DNA of 64,000 nt from assembly GCA_004551945.1 (NCBI GenBank), contig SFPN01000007.1:99272-163271 (forward strand). The letters are read 5' to 3'. The translations under genes and the position numbers were made by a program. Under the pieces are notes generated by a model. It saw nothing but the letters and a program-made list of their open reading frames with translations, had not been told where the DNA came from and searched no databases. Position 1 is the stretch's first letter. Every line of letters starts with the position of its first letter. The stretch comes from Clostridiales bacterium. GTDB lineage: Bacteria; Bacillota; Clostridia; Oscillospirales; Oscillospiraceae. Below are positions 32,407 through 40,392 of the stretch, one piece after another.

Positions 32407-33360
32407 CTAGAGGATCAGTCCCAGGGAACGGCCCAGGAAGATCCAGAGGGTGAGGGTAAAGGCGCTGCACACGGTGGTGAGCACAATGACGCTGGCGGTG
32501 AGGGTCCCCTCGTGGCCCAGGTTCCGGGCCATGATGTAGCAGGTGGGGGTGGAGGTGGAGCCCAGCATGACAATAAGGGCCACCAGCTTGGAATCGGTAA
32601 AGCCGAACCACACCGCCAAAGGCAGGAAGAGGGCGGGGAGGATCAGCAGCTTGATGCTGGCCGCCACAGCGGACAGGCGGAGCTTGCCCAGGGCCTTTTT
32701 CCCCTGAAAGCTGGCTCCCAGAGACAGCAGCGCCAGGGGGGTAGCCGTCCGGGCCAGCAGGTCCAGGGTGCTGTCCAGAATAGGCGGGAAGGTGTCCAGG
32801 CCGCCCAGAGAGGGGAGAATCCCCAGCAGGATGCCCAGGATAATGGGGTTTGTCAGGATGGACCGAAGGGCGTGCTTCAGCCGGTGGGACAGGCTGCCGT
32901 CGGACCGGGGTCCCTCCAGGGTGAGAACCAGCACCGCGTAGATGTTGAAAAGGGGCACACTGCCGATAATCATCAGGGGGGCCATGCCCGTGCCCCCGTA
33001 GATCCCCTGGATGATGGCGCAGCCCAGGATGGCGGCGCTGGACCGGTAGGACACCTGGACAAACTCGCCGATGAGGGACTTGTCCGGCAGAAACCGCCGG
33101 GCCAGCCCCCAGAGGGAGAAAAAGACCACGGTGGTGACCACCGCGCAGAAGAGGACGTAGGGCAGGTCAAAGGTCTCCCGCAGGTGGGTGGTGGCCATGT
33201 CCCGGAAGAGCATCACCGGCAGGGCGACAGTAAAGCAGAACTTGTCGCAGACCTTGCAGAAGTGCTCGTCCAGCAGCTTCAGCCGCCGGAAGCCATACCC
33301 CAGAACCATCAGCAGAAACACCGGTGCGGTGGCCCGGATGCTGAAGAGAAAGCTGTCCAT
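32407..33360 (-). CDS. AEC (auxin efflux carrier) family transporter
   Basis: The 317-residue membrane protein has about ten hydrophobic helices in two halves, with family features such as PVFLLMVLGYGFRR near the start, YRSSAAILGCAIIQGIYG in the middle, NPIILGILLGILP and STSTPTCYIMARNLG near the end. AEC proteins export or import small organic acids; here the substrate is unknown. I chose the ATG at 33360 because GGGGGGAGGGC lies just before it; a GTG seven codons upstream has no ribosome site. Confidence 0.88.
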   Translation of the reverse strand: MDSFLFSIRATAPVFLLMVLGYGFRRLKLLDEHFCKVCDKFCFTVALPVMLFRDMATTHLRETFDLPYVLFCAVVTTVVFFSLWGLARRFLPDKSLIGEFVQVSYRSSAAILGCAIIQGIYGGTGMAPLMIIGSVPLFNIYAVLVLTLEGPRSDGSLSHRLKHALRSILTNPIILGILLGILPSLGGLDTFPPILDSTLDLLARTATPLALLSLGASFQGKKALGKLRLSAVAASIKLLILPALFLPLAVWFGFTDSKLVALIVMLGSTSTPTCYIMARNLGHEGTLTASVIVLTTVCSAFTLTLWIFLGRSLGLIL

Positions 33361-33421
33361 GCCCTCCCCCCTTTTCCTCACGATAATATCTTAGTATACC
33401 ATGGTTTTACAAGAAAAGAAA

Positions 33422-33463
33422 GTCCCGGTGTTTTCTTCGCAGAAGGGGGGAAAACACCGGGAC
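33422..33463. other. Perfect 14-bp hairpin between divergent genes
   Basis: GTCCCGGTGTTTTC (33422-33435) pairs perfectly with GAAAACACCGGGAC (33450-33463) around a 14-base loop. It lies between two divergent genes, where a terminator of either gene is not expected. It may mark a small RNA end or a DNA site. Confidence 0.6.
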
Positions 33464-33469
33464 AGGGGC

Positions 33470-33497
33470 TTGCAGAGGAGAATTTTTGTGATACAAT
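33470..33497 (+). promoter_or_regulatory. Promoter of the ketopantoate reductase-like gene
   Basis: TTGCAG at 33470-33475, 16-bp spacer, TACAAT at 33492-33497. Confidence 0.5.
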
Positions 33498-33541
33498 AAA
33501 AAGGTTCGCAGAGACGACAGATCGAAACAGGAGGCAATGGA

Positions 33542-34465
33542 ATGATCGAGCGTGTGACCATTGTCGGCCGAGGCGCCCTGGGCATCATGCTGGCCGACGC
33601 GTTTGAACGGGAACTGGGACCCGAAGGGGTCTGTTTTTTGGCCGACGGAGAGCGGCTGGAGCGCTACCGCCGGGAGGGGACCTATTATAATGGGGAAAAA
33701 CGGGACTTCCGTTTCTCTGACGGCAGCGGAGAGACTGCCCAGCTGCTGATCTTTGCGGTAAAGGCCACCGCCCTGGAGCAGGCCATGGACCTGGCCGCCC
33801 CGGTGGTGGGAGAGGACACCATCATCCTGTCTGCCCTCAACGGGGTGGAGAGCGAGGAGATCCTGGCCCTGCGGTTCGGCTGGGAGAAGGTTCTTTATAT
33901 GGTTACCCAGGGCCTGGACCCCATGCGGGAGGATAACCGGGTTCTCTGCGCCCATCGGGGAACCATCCACATCGGCATTCCCGAAGAGGATTACTTTGAC
34001 CGGAGCGAAAAGGCAGATCTGGCCGTGGAGGTGTTCCAGCGGGCGGGTCTGGCCGTTCAGCGGGAGGAGGACATCCTGCACCGGATCTGGTGCAAGTTTA
34101 TGCTGAACGTAGGGGTCAACCAGGTGTGCACCGCCATGGACGTGCCCTTCGGCGGGGTCCAGCAGCCCGGCCCGGCCCGGGAGGCCATGATCGCCGCCAT
34201 GAATGAGGCCCGGAAGGTGGGGGCCTGCCAGGGTGTGCTGGTGACCCAGAAGGATCTGCAGGAATATGTGGCGCTGGTGGACGCTGTGGCCCCCGAGGGG
34301 ATGCCCTCCATGCGGCAGGACGCCCTGGCCCACCGGAAAACCGAGGTGGAAACCTTTGCCGGCCAGGTGCTAGACATGGCAGAACGCTACGGAATGCAGG
34401 TCCCGGTGAACCGGAAGCTCTATGATACCATCCGCGCCATGGAGGACAGCTGGGAAAATTCTTGA
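33542..34465 (+). CDS. Ketopantoate reductase family protein (ApbA/PanE)
   Basis: The 307-residue protein has an N-terminal Rossmann fold (VTIVGRGALGIMLAD, residues 4-18) and the C-terminal all-helical ApbA domain (HRIWCKFMLNVGVNQVCTAMDVPFGG near 181-206, including the catalytic-lysine and Asn region). ApbA/PanE enzymes reduce 2-dehydropantoate to pantoate for coenzyme A, but many family members act on other 2-oxoacids. Neighbouring ilv genes supply ketoisovalerate, the precursor of ketopantoate, which supports PanE but does not prove it. ATG at 33542 follows AACAGGAGGCAATGGA. Confidence 0.83.
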   Translation: MIERVTIVGRGALGIMLADAFERELGPEGVCFLADGERLERYRREGTYYNGEKRDFRFSDGSGETAQLLIFAVKATALEQAMDLAAPVVGEDTIILSALNGVESEEILALRFGWEKVLYMVTQGLDPMREDNRVLCAHRGTIHIGIPEEDYFDRSEKADLAVEVFQRAGLAVQREEDILHRIWCKFMLNVGVNQVCTAMDVPFGGVQQPGPAREAMIAAMNEARKVGACQGVLVTQKDLQEYVALVDAVAPEGMPSMRQDALAHRKTEVETFAGQVLDMAERYGMQVPVNRKLYDTIRAMEDSWENS

Positions 34466-34546
34466 TAAAGGTTGACAAAAATTTCGGGCGAAAAAAGTGT
34501 CAAGTCAACAAAAGTGGAAAAATCGAAAAAAATGGATGACAGACCA

Positions 34547-34575
34547 TTGACAGACCCACGGGGAAGTGCTATCTT
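34547..34575 (+). promoter_or_regulatory. Promoter of the ilvBNC operon
   Basis: TTGACA at 34547-34552, 17-bp spacer, TATCTT at 34570-34575; it gives a leader of about 335 bases before ilvB. Confidence 0.65.
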
Positions 34576-34628
34576 GTGTGCAAAGAAGAAAGACCGCCCA
34601 GTAGGGACAGTGGCAGTGAGGCTTGCAT

Positions 34629-34772
34629 ATGAACGTGTTTTTTGCTGAACTGAACATTATGGCTGTCAGCGTTATTGGGGTACTACTCGTAGTAGTAGTA
34701 CCGAAGATAATGCTAAATGTTATGTCCAGAACAGGCAAGCAACACGCGAATCCCAAAGCCGCGCAGGGCTGA
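34629..34772 (+). CDS. ilv leader peptide rich in Val/Leu/Ile codons
   Basis: The leader RNA contains a 47-codon frame starting MNVFFAEL, whose centre reads VIGVLLVVVVPKIML (residues 15-29). GTA is used five times in that stretch, with CTA, CTC and ATA, which are rare codons in this GC-rich genome where GTG and CTG dominate. AGTGAGGCTTGCAT precedes the ATG. A terminator hairpin (34821-34867 plus T-run) lies 49 bases after the stop and 45 before ilvB. This is the layout of transcription attenuation by ribosome stalling, as in ilvB and ilvGMEDA leaders of Proteobacteria and Actinobacteria. Confidence 0.75.
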   Translation: MNVFFAELNIMAVSVIGVLLVVVVPKIMLNVMSRTGKQHANPKAAQG

Positions 34773-34820
34773 AACCCACCGCGGGGGACTTTTTGAAATG
34801 GAGATTTGCGGAGAACTTAC

Positions 34821-34871
34821 AAGCTCTTGTGGTTTTAACGTTTAGCACGTCAAAAGCCACAGGGCTTTTTT
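34821..34871 (+). terminator. Attenuator terminator ahead of ilvB
   Basis: A 16-base arm at 34821-34836 pairs with 34852-34867 with two single-base bulges and one or two G-T pairs, then TTTTTTG. It is the expected end point of the attenuated leader transcript. Confidence 0.8.
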
Positions 34872-34916
34872 GTTGCCCCGAATGAAAGGATCTACCAAAA
34901 AGGAGGAGGAAACAGC

Positions 34917-36635
34917 ATGGAAATGACTGGTGCCAAGATCTTGATGGAATGCTTGCTGGAGCAGGGGGTCGACACTGTGTTCGGCTATCCCGGCGGCACC
35001 ATCCTGAACGTCTACGATGAGCTGTATCGCTACAGAGATCGTATCACCCACATCCTGACCGCCCACGAGCAGGGCGCTTCCCACGCGGCGGACGGTTACG
35101 CCCGCTCCACCGGCAAGGTGGGCGTCTGCATGGCCACTTCCGGCCCCGGCGCCACCAACCTGACCACCGGTATCGCCACCGCCTATATGGATTCGTCCCC
35201 GGTGGTGTTCATCACCTGCAACGTGGGCCAGAACCTGATCGGTAAGGACGCCTTCCAGGAGGTTGACATTACCGGTATCGTGATGCCCATCACCAAGTGT
35301 ACTTATCTGGTCCGCGACGTCAACGAGCTGGCTGACATCGTCCGCGAGGCCTTTGCTCTGGCCCGCAGCGGCCGTCCCGGTCCCGTTCTCATCGACATTG
35401 TGAAGAATGTCACTGCCGAGAAGGCCGAGTATGAGTACCTGCCCCGGGAGAAGCACGCCACCTCCGGCCGCCTGGCCGCTCTGATGCGCCGTGCCCGCAC
35501 CTCCACCCTGAAGATGCCCGAGCCCGACCAGGACGACGTGAACAAGCTGGTGGACATGATCGCCCAGTCCAAGAAGCCCATGCTGATCTGCGGCGGCGGC
35601 GTGGTCCGCGGCCGTGCCCACGAGGAGTTCCGGGAGTTTGCCCGCCGGATCGACGCCCCCGTGGCCATCACCCTGATGGGCGCCGGCGGCATTGCCGGCC
35701 GTGACCCCCTGGCCACCGGCATGATCGGCATGCACGGCTCCAAGGCCTCCAACATGGCCTGCGACGGCTGCGACCTGCTCATCGCTGTGGGCTGCCGCTT
35801 CTCCGACCGTGTGGCCCTGAAGCCCGCCACCTTTGCCCGCCAGGCCAAGATTGTCCACATTGACATCGACCGGGCAGAGATCAACAAGAACGTGGAGACC
35901 GACCACCACATCATCGGCAGCGCCAAGCAGGTGCTGGAGCTGCTGAACCGGAAGGTTCCCCAGTACGACCACAGCGAGTGGAAGAAGTACGTCTTCTCCT
36001 TCCCCACCGAGACCAAGTACGACGAGAACGGCCCCGTCATGACCCCCAAGCAGATTCTGGACACCATCGCCAAGGTCTGCCCAGAGGACTCCATCGTGGC
36101 CACCGACGTGGGCCAGCACCAGATGTGGGCCATTCAGCACTTCCACTTTGACTATCCCGGTCAGCTGCTCACCTCCGGCGGCTTCGGCGCCATGGGCTTC
36201 GGCATGGGCGCTGCCATCGGCGCCAAGCTGGGCAACCCCGAAAAGACCGTCATCCACATCACCGGCGACGGCTCCTTCCGCATGAACTGCAACGAGCTGT
36301 CCACCGAGGAGTTCTACAAGACCCCCGTCATCACCTTCATCATGAACAATCGCCGCCTGGGCATGGTCCGTCAGTGGCAGGAGCTGGTGTATGACGAGCG
36401 GTATTTCCAGACCACCACCGACCGCGGCCCCGACTTTGTGAAGCTGGCTGAGGCCAACGGCCTGCAGGGCTTCCGGGTGAACGCAGTGGAGGAGCTGGAG
36501 ACCGCCATCCAGGCCGCTCTGGAGGCCCAGGAGAAGGGCATCGGCACCGTCATCGACTGCAACATCTACGAAGGCGAGCTGGTCCGGCCCATGGTCAACG
36601 GCGGCACCCACATCACCGAATTTTTGGTCAACTAA
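34917..36635 (+). CDS. ilvB: Acetolactate synthase large (catalytic) subunit
   Basis: IlvB joins two pyruvates, or pyruvate and 2-oxobutyrate, with thiamine diphosphate, the first shared step to Val, Leu and Ile. The 572-residue chain has the catalytic Glu in THILTAHEQGASHAADGYAR near 47, GPGATNL near 78, the FAD-type middle domain and the ThDP motif starting GDGSFRMNCNEL near 453 and ending NNRRLGM. Biosynthetic length and the adjacent regulatory subunit argue against the catabolic AlsS type. AAAAAGGAGGAGGAAACAGC precedes the ATG. Confidence 0.97.
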   Translation: MEMTGAKILMECLLEQGVDTVFGYPGGTILNVYDELYRYRDRITHILTAHEQGASHAADGYARSTGKVGVCMATSGPGATNLTTGIATAYMDSSPVVFITCNVGQNLIGKDAFQEVDITGIVMPITKCTYLVRDVNELADIVREAFALARSGRPGPVLIDIVKNVTAEKAEYEYLPREKHATSGRLAALMRRARTSTLKMPEPDQDDVNKLVDMIAQSKKPMLICGGGVVRGRAHEEFREFARRIDAPVAITLMGAGGIAGRDPLATGMIGMHGSKASNMACDGCDLLIAVGCRFSDRVALKPATFARQAKIVHIDIDRAEINKNVETDHHIIGSAKQVLELLNRKVPQYDHSEWKKYVFSFPTETKYDENGPVMTPKQILDTIAKVCPEDSIVATDVGQHQMWAIQHFHFDYPGQLLTSGGFGAMGFGMGAAIGAKLGNPEKTVIHITGDGSFRMNCNELSTEEFYKTPVITFIMNNRRLGMVRQWQELVYDERYFQTTTDRGPDFVKLAEANGLQGFRVNAVEELETAIQAALEAQEKGIGTVIDCNIYEGELVRPMVNGGTHITEFLVN

Positions 36636-36653
36636 GGAAGGAGGACAAGAACC

Positions 36654-37205
36654 ATGGAAGAAGTGAAGCTGCGCACCTTATCCGTCCTGGTGGACAACGA
36701 GTCTGGCGTTCTGTCCCAGATCTCCCGCCTGTTCTCCCGGAAGGGCTTTAACATCGAATCCCTGGCGGTGGGCACCACCGACGACCCCGCCGTCTCCCGT
36801 ATGACCATCGAGGTCCTCACCAACGACAACCAGACGGCCCTGATCTGCAACCAGTTGGCCAAGATGGTTCCCGTGCACTCCGTGAAGCTGCTGGTTGCCA
36901 GCCACTCCATCCGCCGGGAGCTGGTGCTCTACAAGGTTCACGCCAGAACCAGCGAGGACAAGAACGAAATTATCCAAATCGCCAACATTTTCCGGGGCTC
37001 CATCATCGACGTGTCCAAGGAGACCCTGACTCTCTCCGTGATCGGAGACGAGAAGAAGACCGACGCCGTCCAGGAACTGCTGGAGAGCTTCGGCATCATC
37101 GAACTGGTTCGCACCGGTATGATCGCTCTGGAACGTGGAAAATATACCATTGACGAAGACACCAAGGAAAAAGGAGAATTCAACTATGGCAAAAATGTAT
37201 TATGA
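36654..37205 (+). CDS. ilvN: Acetolactate synthase small (regulatory) subunit
   Basis: The 183-residue regulatory subunit starts with an ACT domain (RTLSVLVDNESGVLSQISRLFSRKGFNIESL, residues 6-36) where valine feedback acts, and continues with the second ferredoxin-like domain (VLYKVHA ... ERGKYTIDED). It is about 20 residues longer than common IlvN/IlvH; the tail (KEKGEFNYGKNVL) overlaps the start of ilvC by 20 bases. It begins 18 bases after ilvB with AAGGAAGGAGGACAAGAACC before the ATG. It should bind IlvB to form the holoenzyme. Confidence 0.95.
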   Translation: MEEVKLRTLSVLVDNESGVLSQISRLFSRKGFNIESLAVGTTDDPAVSRMTIEVLTNDNQTALICNQLAKMVPVHSVKLLVASHSIRRELVLYKVHARTSEDKNEIIQIANIFRGSIIDVSKETLTLSVIGDEKKTDAVQELLESFGIIELVRTGMIALERGKYTIDEDTKEKGEFNYGKNVL

Positions 37206-38205
37206 GAAGGACTGTGACCTGAATCAGTTAAACGGCAAGAAGATTGCCATCATCGGTTACGGCTCCCAGGGTCACGCCCATGCGCTGAACCTGCGTGACT
37301 CCGGCTGCGACGTGATCATCGGCCTGCGCAAGGGCGGCAAGTCCTGGCCCGTGGCAGAGAAGGACGGCTTCCAGGTCTACACCGTGCCCGAGGCTACCAA
37401 GCAGGCTGACATTATCATGATCCTCATCAACGATGAGAAGCAGGCCGACATGTATGCCCAGGACATCGCTCCTTACCTGACCGCCGGCAAGGCTCTGGCC
37501 TTTGCTCACGGCTTCAATATCCGTTATCAGCAGATCACGCCTCCCGCTGACGTGGACGTGTTCATGGCAGCCCCCAAGGGCCCCGGCCACACCGTCCGCA
37601 GCCAGTATGTGGCTGGCAAGGGCGTGCCCTGCCTGATCGCTGTGGAGCAGAACGCCACCGGCAAGGCCTATGACATTGCCCTGGCTTACATCGCCGGCAT
37701 CGGCGGCGCCCGCGCCGGCATCATGGAGACCACCTTCCACGACGAGACCGAGACCGACCTGTTCGGCGAGCAGGCCGTTCTGTGCGGCGGCGTGGTGGAG
37801 CTCATGAAGCTGGGCTTCGAGACCCTGGTGGAAGCCGGCTACGAGCCCGAGAACGCTTACTTTGAGTGCATCCACGAGATGAAGCTCATCATCGACCTGA
37901 TCAACAAGGGCGGCGTTGCTATGATGAACTACTCCATCTCCGACACCGCTGAGTACGGCGAGTATGTCTCCGGCACCCGCGTGCTGCCCTATGAGCAGAC
38001 CAAGGCCAACATGAAGGCTGTGCTGAACGACATCCAGGACGGCACCTTCGCCGGCAAGTGGATTGCTGAGAACAAGAACGGCCGTACCTTCTTCAACTCC
38101 AAGCGCGCTCTGCTGGCTCAGCATCCCATGGAGACCGTGGGCGCCGAGCTGCGCAAGAACATGCTGTGGGGCGACGACGCCGATCCCGACACCGCATCCA
38201 ACTAA
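37186..38205 (+). CDS. ilvC: Ketol-acid reductoisomerase
   Basis: IlvC isomerises and reduces acetolactate to dihydroxy-isovalerate (or the Ile equivalent) with NADPH and magnesium. The 339-residue length marks the short class I form. The Rossmann motif is GYGSQGHAHALNLRDSG near residue 24, and metal-binding acids are in ETDLFGEQAVLCGG near 190 and in FECIHEMKLIIDL near 226. The ATG at 37186 follows AAAAAGGAGAATTCAACT and lies inside the end of ilvN; the upstream in-frame extension is part of ilvN. Confidence 0.97.
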   Translation: MAKMYYEKDCDLNQLNGKKIAIIGYGSQGHAHALNLRDSGCDVIIGLRKGGKSWPVAEKDGFQVYTVPEATKQADIIMILINDEKQADMYAQDIAPYLTAGKALAFAHGFNIRYQQITPPADVDVFMAAPKGPGHTVRSQYVAGKGVPCLIAVEQNATGKAYDIALAYIAGIGGARAGIMETTFHDETETDLFGEQAVLCGGVVELMKLGFETLVEAGYEPENAYFECIHEMKLIIDLINKGGVAMMNYSISDTAEYGEYVSGTRVLPYEQTKANMKAVLNDIQDGTFAGKWIAENKNGRTFFNSKRALLAQHPMETVGAELRKNMLWGDDADPDTASN

Positions 38206-38379
38206 GGACTTTATGGACCCGCTTCGCTGGGCTCCATAAAGTGGGGACAGCAGCCCCCTGCGCGCGCCCTTCGGGCACACGGGCGGGCTGAGAGGAATGG
38301 TTTCCCCGGCAGAGCCGGGAAAACCATGATTTGACTCTGTTTCGCCGCTGCGGCGGCGAAACGCTGCGAGGCAGTTTGA
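38206..38379 (+). repeat. Modular hairpin element, copy B
   Basis: It comprises hairpin ACTTTATGGA/TCCATAAAGT, linker L1 AGCAGCCCCCTGCGCGC (38249-38265), a short hairpin, linker L2 (38276-38295), hairpin GGTTT.CCCGGC/GCCGGG.AAACC, hairpin GTTTCGCCGC/GGCGGCGAAAC and linker L3 AACGCTGCGAGGC (38360-38372). Linkers match copies A, C and D while every hairpin differs. No coding sequence. Confidence 0.7.
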
Positions 38380-38415
38380 CAAGCCCTCCCGAACCTTCGG
38401 GAGGGCTTGTTTTTT
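38380..38415 (+). terminator. Terminator of the ilvBNC operon
   Basis: Perfect 14-bp stem (38380-38393 with 38396-38409) with TTTTTT. Confidence 0.9.
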
Positions 38416-38449
38416 GATGTAGATTATGTGAAATACCCAAAGGAAAAAC

Positions 38450-38478
38450 TTGCAAAATCGGAAAAGTTGTGATATACT
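38450..38478 (+). promoter_or_regulatory. Promoter of hpf
   Basis: TTGCAA at 38450-38455, 17-bp spacer, TATACT at 38473-38478. Confidence 0.6.
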
Positions 38479-38566
38479 ACAATCGAAGGAAGGAAGAAGA
38501 TATTGACAGCTCGGGAACCGTACACTTGTCTGGTTAAGCCTCACGGCTTAGAAAGGAGCAGTCACT

Positions 38567-39112
38567 ATGAAGATCCAATTTTCCAACAAGAACATCACCA
38601 TTCCCGATCGCGTCTACTCCCACGCGGAGCAGCGGATCAACGAACTGGAGAACCTGTTCCGGGCCGAGCCCGAGGCAGCCGTGGTCTTCAGCATGGAAGG
38701 CGGCAAGTTCGCCGTCGAACTCACCATCTTCTCCGGCTCTACCATCTTCCGGGTGGTGGAGAAAACCTCCGATATGCTGGTCTCCATCGACGCAGCTGTC
38801 TCCTCCGTCCGGCGGCAGCTGAGAACGAACCGGTCCAGACTGTCGGCCAACATCAACAGCGACGCCTTTGAGAAGGACACGGATGAACTTCTGTTCGTCC
38901 CCGAAACCGACCGCTTCGACGAGCCCGCCTATCAGGTGGTTCGCTCCAAGCACTTCGAGTTCGGTCCCATGACGGTCCAGGAGGCCATCCTCCAGATGAA
39001 CCTCATCGGTCACTCCTTCTTCGCCTTCCGCAACGAGGAGCGGGACGGCGCCTTCTCCGTGGTCTACCGCCGCAACGACGGCGGCTATGGCATCCTGGTG
39101 GATAAGGCATAA
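38567..39112 (+). CDS. hpf: Ribosome hibernation-promoting factor, long form
   Basis: The 181-residue protein has the N-terminal HPF/YfiA domain (residues 1-100: MKIQFSNKNITI ... RINELENLF ... VSSVRRQLRTNRSR), which binds the 30S decoding centre, and the C-terminal dimerisation domain (about 120-180: VVRSKHFEFGPMTVQEAILQMNLIGHSFFAFRN). This is the long HPF of Gram-positive bacteria that joins two ribosomes into 100S particles in slow growth. GAAAGGAGCAGTCACT precedes the ATG. It is a single gene with its own promoter and terminator. Confidence 0.96.
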   Translation: MKIQFSNKNITIPDRVYSHAEQRINELENLFRAEPEAAVVFSMEGGKFAVELTIFSGSTIFRVVEKTSDMLVSIDAAVSSVRRQLRTNRSRLSANINSDAFEKDTDELLFVPETDRFDEPAYQVVRSKHFEFGPMTVQEAILQMNLIGHSFFAFRNEERDGAFSVVYRRNDGGYGILVDKA

Positions 39113-39125
39113 CAGGTACATACGC

Positions 39126-39158
39126 AAAGGGCGCTCCCATGGGGAGCGCCCCTTTTTT
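39126..39158 (+). terminator. Terminator of hpf
   Basis: GGGCGCTCCC / GGGGAGCGCCC stem around AT, followed by TTTTTT. Confidence 0.92.
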
Positions 39159-39586
39159 GTTGCCTTCCCAAAGCCGAAGGCTTTCCTCTTGGGCGCGCTG
39201 CAAAAAGCACGGGCTCTCGCCTGCCCGTTGGATTCCCCTTTTCCGGTGGGTGGAAGCCTGCCGGGGACAGCGTTCTTTTTGCCTGGCCTGCGGCCCTTTG
39301 TCGGAACGACAGCAAAAAGCGCGCCCACCGGCTGGGCGCGCATACAGTGGTCGGATACCATTCAGGGCGGGCGCGACCTGAAGCGCCCCTACGAACCAAG
39401 GCTGAGGGTTTCTCAACCCCCTTGGCTCCCCTTTAGAGGGGGGCTGGACAGAAGGGACTGAGAGGTGTCATCCTGAGAGAAGCTCGTCGTACCGGTTACG
39501 ACGCAATTCGCATACGATAACACCTTTCCACCGCTTCGCGGTCCCCCCACCCCTTCGGGGCGTTCCGCTGGGGTGTAACAGGCCCT
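39159..39586. other. 428-bp gene-free stretch with decayed repeats
   Basis: I see no credible gene here. It contains several short inverted repeats (CCAAAGCCGAAGGCTTTCCTCTTGG near 39168, GCGCGCCCACCGGCTGGGCGCGC near 39318, CCCCTTTAGAGGGG near 39428) and, near 39530-39575, GC-rich hairpins that could end the minus-strand GntR transcript. It resembles an accumulation of worn repeat elements. Confidence 0.5.
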
Positions 39587-40261
39587 TTATTTCAGCCCCA
39601 TCACATCAATGGAGTGGTGCATATGGATGGCCATAGCGTGCTCGGCGCCGGCGGCGTCCCGCTTCTGGAAGAAATCCATGATGAGGGCGTGGTCCCGGCG
39701 GGTGTCCTCCGCCAGCTGGTCCCTGTGCTCCCCGGAGACCACCGCCGCCTCCACCGCTTGGTTAATCATGGGCAGCAGGCGCATCATGAACTCGTTGTGG
39801 GTGGCCCGGACGATGGCGGCGTGAAACTCCCGGTCCGCACGAGTCCGGTCCCTGCCTGCCCGAATGCACTGGTCCACTGCCTGTCCCCGGGAGAGAATCT
39901 CCGCCATCTCCTCCGGGGTGGCCCGGAGGCAGGCCAGCCGGGCGGCGCTGGGTTCAAAGATCTCCCGCAGCTCGAACAAATCCCGCAGCTGTCCCCGGAG
40001 CTGGTCCAGGTCGGAGAAGCCGTAGTCGTTGATGTGCGCAATCTGGGGGGAGACAAAGGTGCCCCGTCCCCGGCGGACCTCCAGAATGTTCCGGGAGGTC
40101 AGAGCGTGCAGGGCCTCCCGCAAAGTGGTGCGGCTGACCCCCAGCTCCCGGGCCAGCTCCACCTCGTTGGGGAGCTTTTCCCCCGGCTCCATCCGGCGCT
40201 CCGCCACGATCATGTTATACAGCCGGTCGGCAGTCTGCTGAGACAAACTTTTTTTCTCCAT
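39587..40261 (-). CDS. FadR-subfamily GntR regulator, probable regulator of ilvD
   Basis: The 224-residue protein has an N-terminal winged helix (residues 8-75: LPNEVELARELGVSRTTLREALHALTSRNILEVRRGRGTFV) and a C-terminal FCD helical ligand domain with metal-type residues (DREFHAAIVRATHN near 147). It is divergent from ilvD, and two repeats TAGTCAGACAA and TAGTCATACAA, typical FadR-type half-sites, lie between the genes directly over the ilvD start region. It therefore probably represses ilvD-ilvE and itself in response to a small organic acid. That is inference from context. Confidence 0.88.
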   Translation of the reverse strand: MEKKSLSQQTADRLYNMIVAERRMEPGEKLPNEVELARELGVSRTTLREALHALTSRNILEVRRGRGTFVSPQIAHINDYGFSDLDQLRGQLRDLFELREIFEPSAARLACLRATPEEMAEILSRGQAVDQCIRAGRDRTRADREFHAAIVRATHNEFMMRLLPMINQAVEAAVVSGEHRDQLAEDTRRDHALIMDFFQKRDAAGAEHAMAIHMHHSIDVMGLK

Positions 40262-40300
40262 GTTTCCTCCCTTTTTCTGGCTGTCCCGCCGGAAATCCTC

Positions 40301-40329
40301 TTGACATCGGTACCCCTATCATATAATAT
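40301..40329 (+). promoter_or_regulatory. Promoter of ilvD
   Basis: TTGACA at 40301-40306, 17-bp spacer, TAATAT at 40324-40329. Confidence 0.7.
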
Positions 40330-40330
40330 A

Positions 40331-40360
40331 TAGTCAGACAATGCAAGTGTAGTCATACAA
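40331..40360 (+). promoter_or_regulatory. Paired GntR/FadR-type operator sites
   Basis: TAGTCAGACAA (40331-40341) and TAGTCATACAA (40350-40360) are direct repeats spaced 19 bp start to start, about two helical turns, immediately downstream of the ilvD -10 box. Their complement TTGTnTGACTA resembles FadR-subfamily half-sites. Confidence 0.6.
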
Positions 40361-40392
40361 CTTAGTGATAGATATTCAAGGAGGACACTCTC

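Noticed and set aside
34453..34465. ATTCTTGATAAA at the end of the ketopantoate reductase-like gene, similar to the MITE end
   Set aside because: Only 12 bases match, there is no TACT start and no second end nearby, so it is most likely chance.
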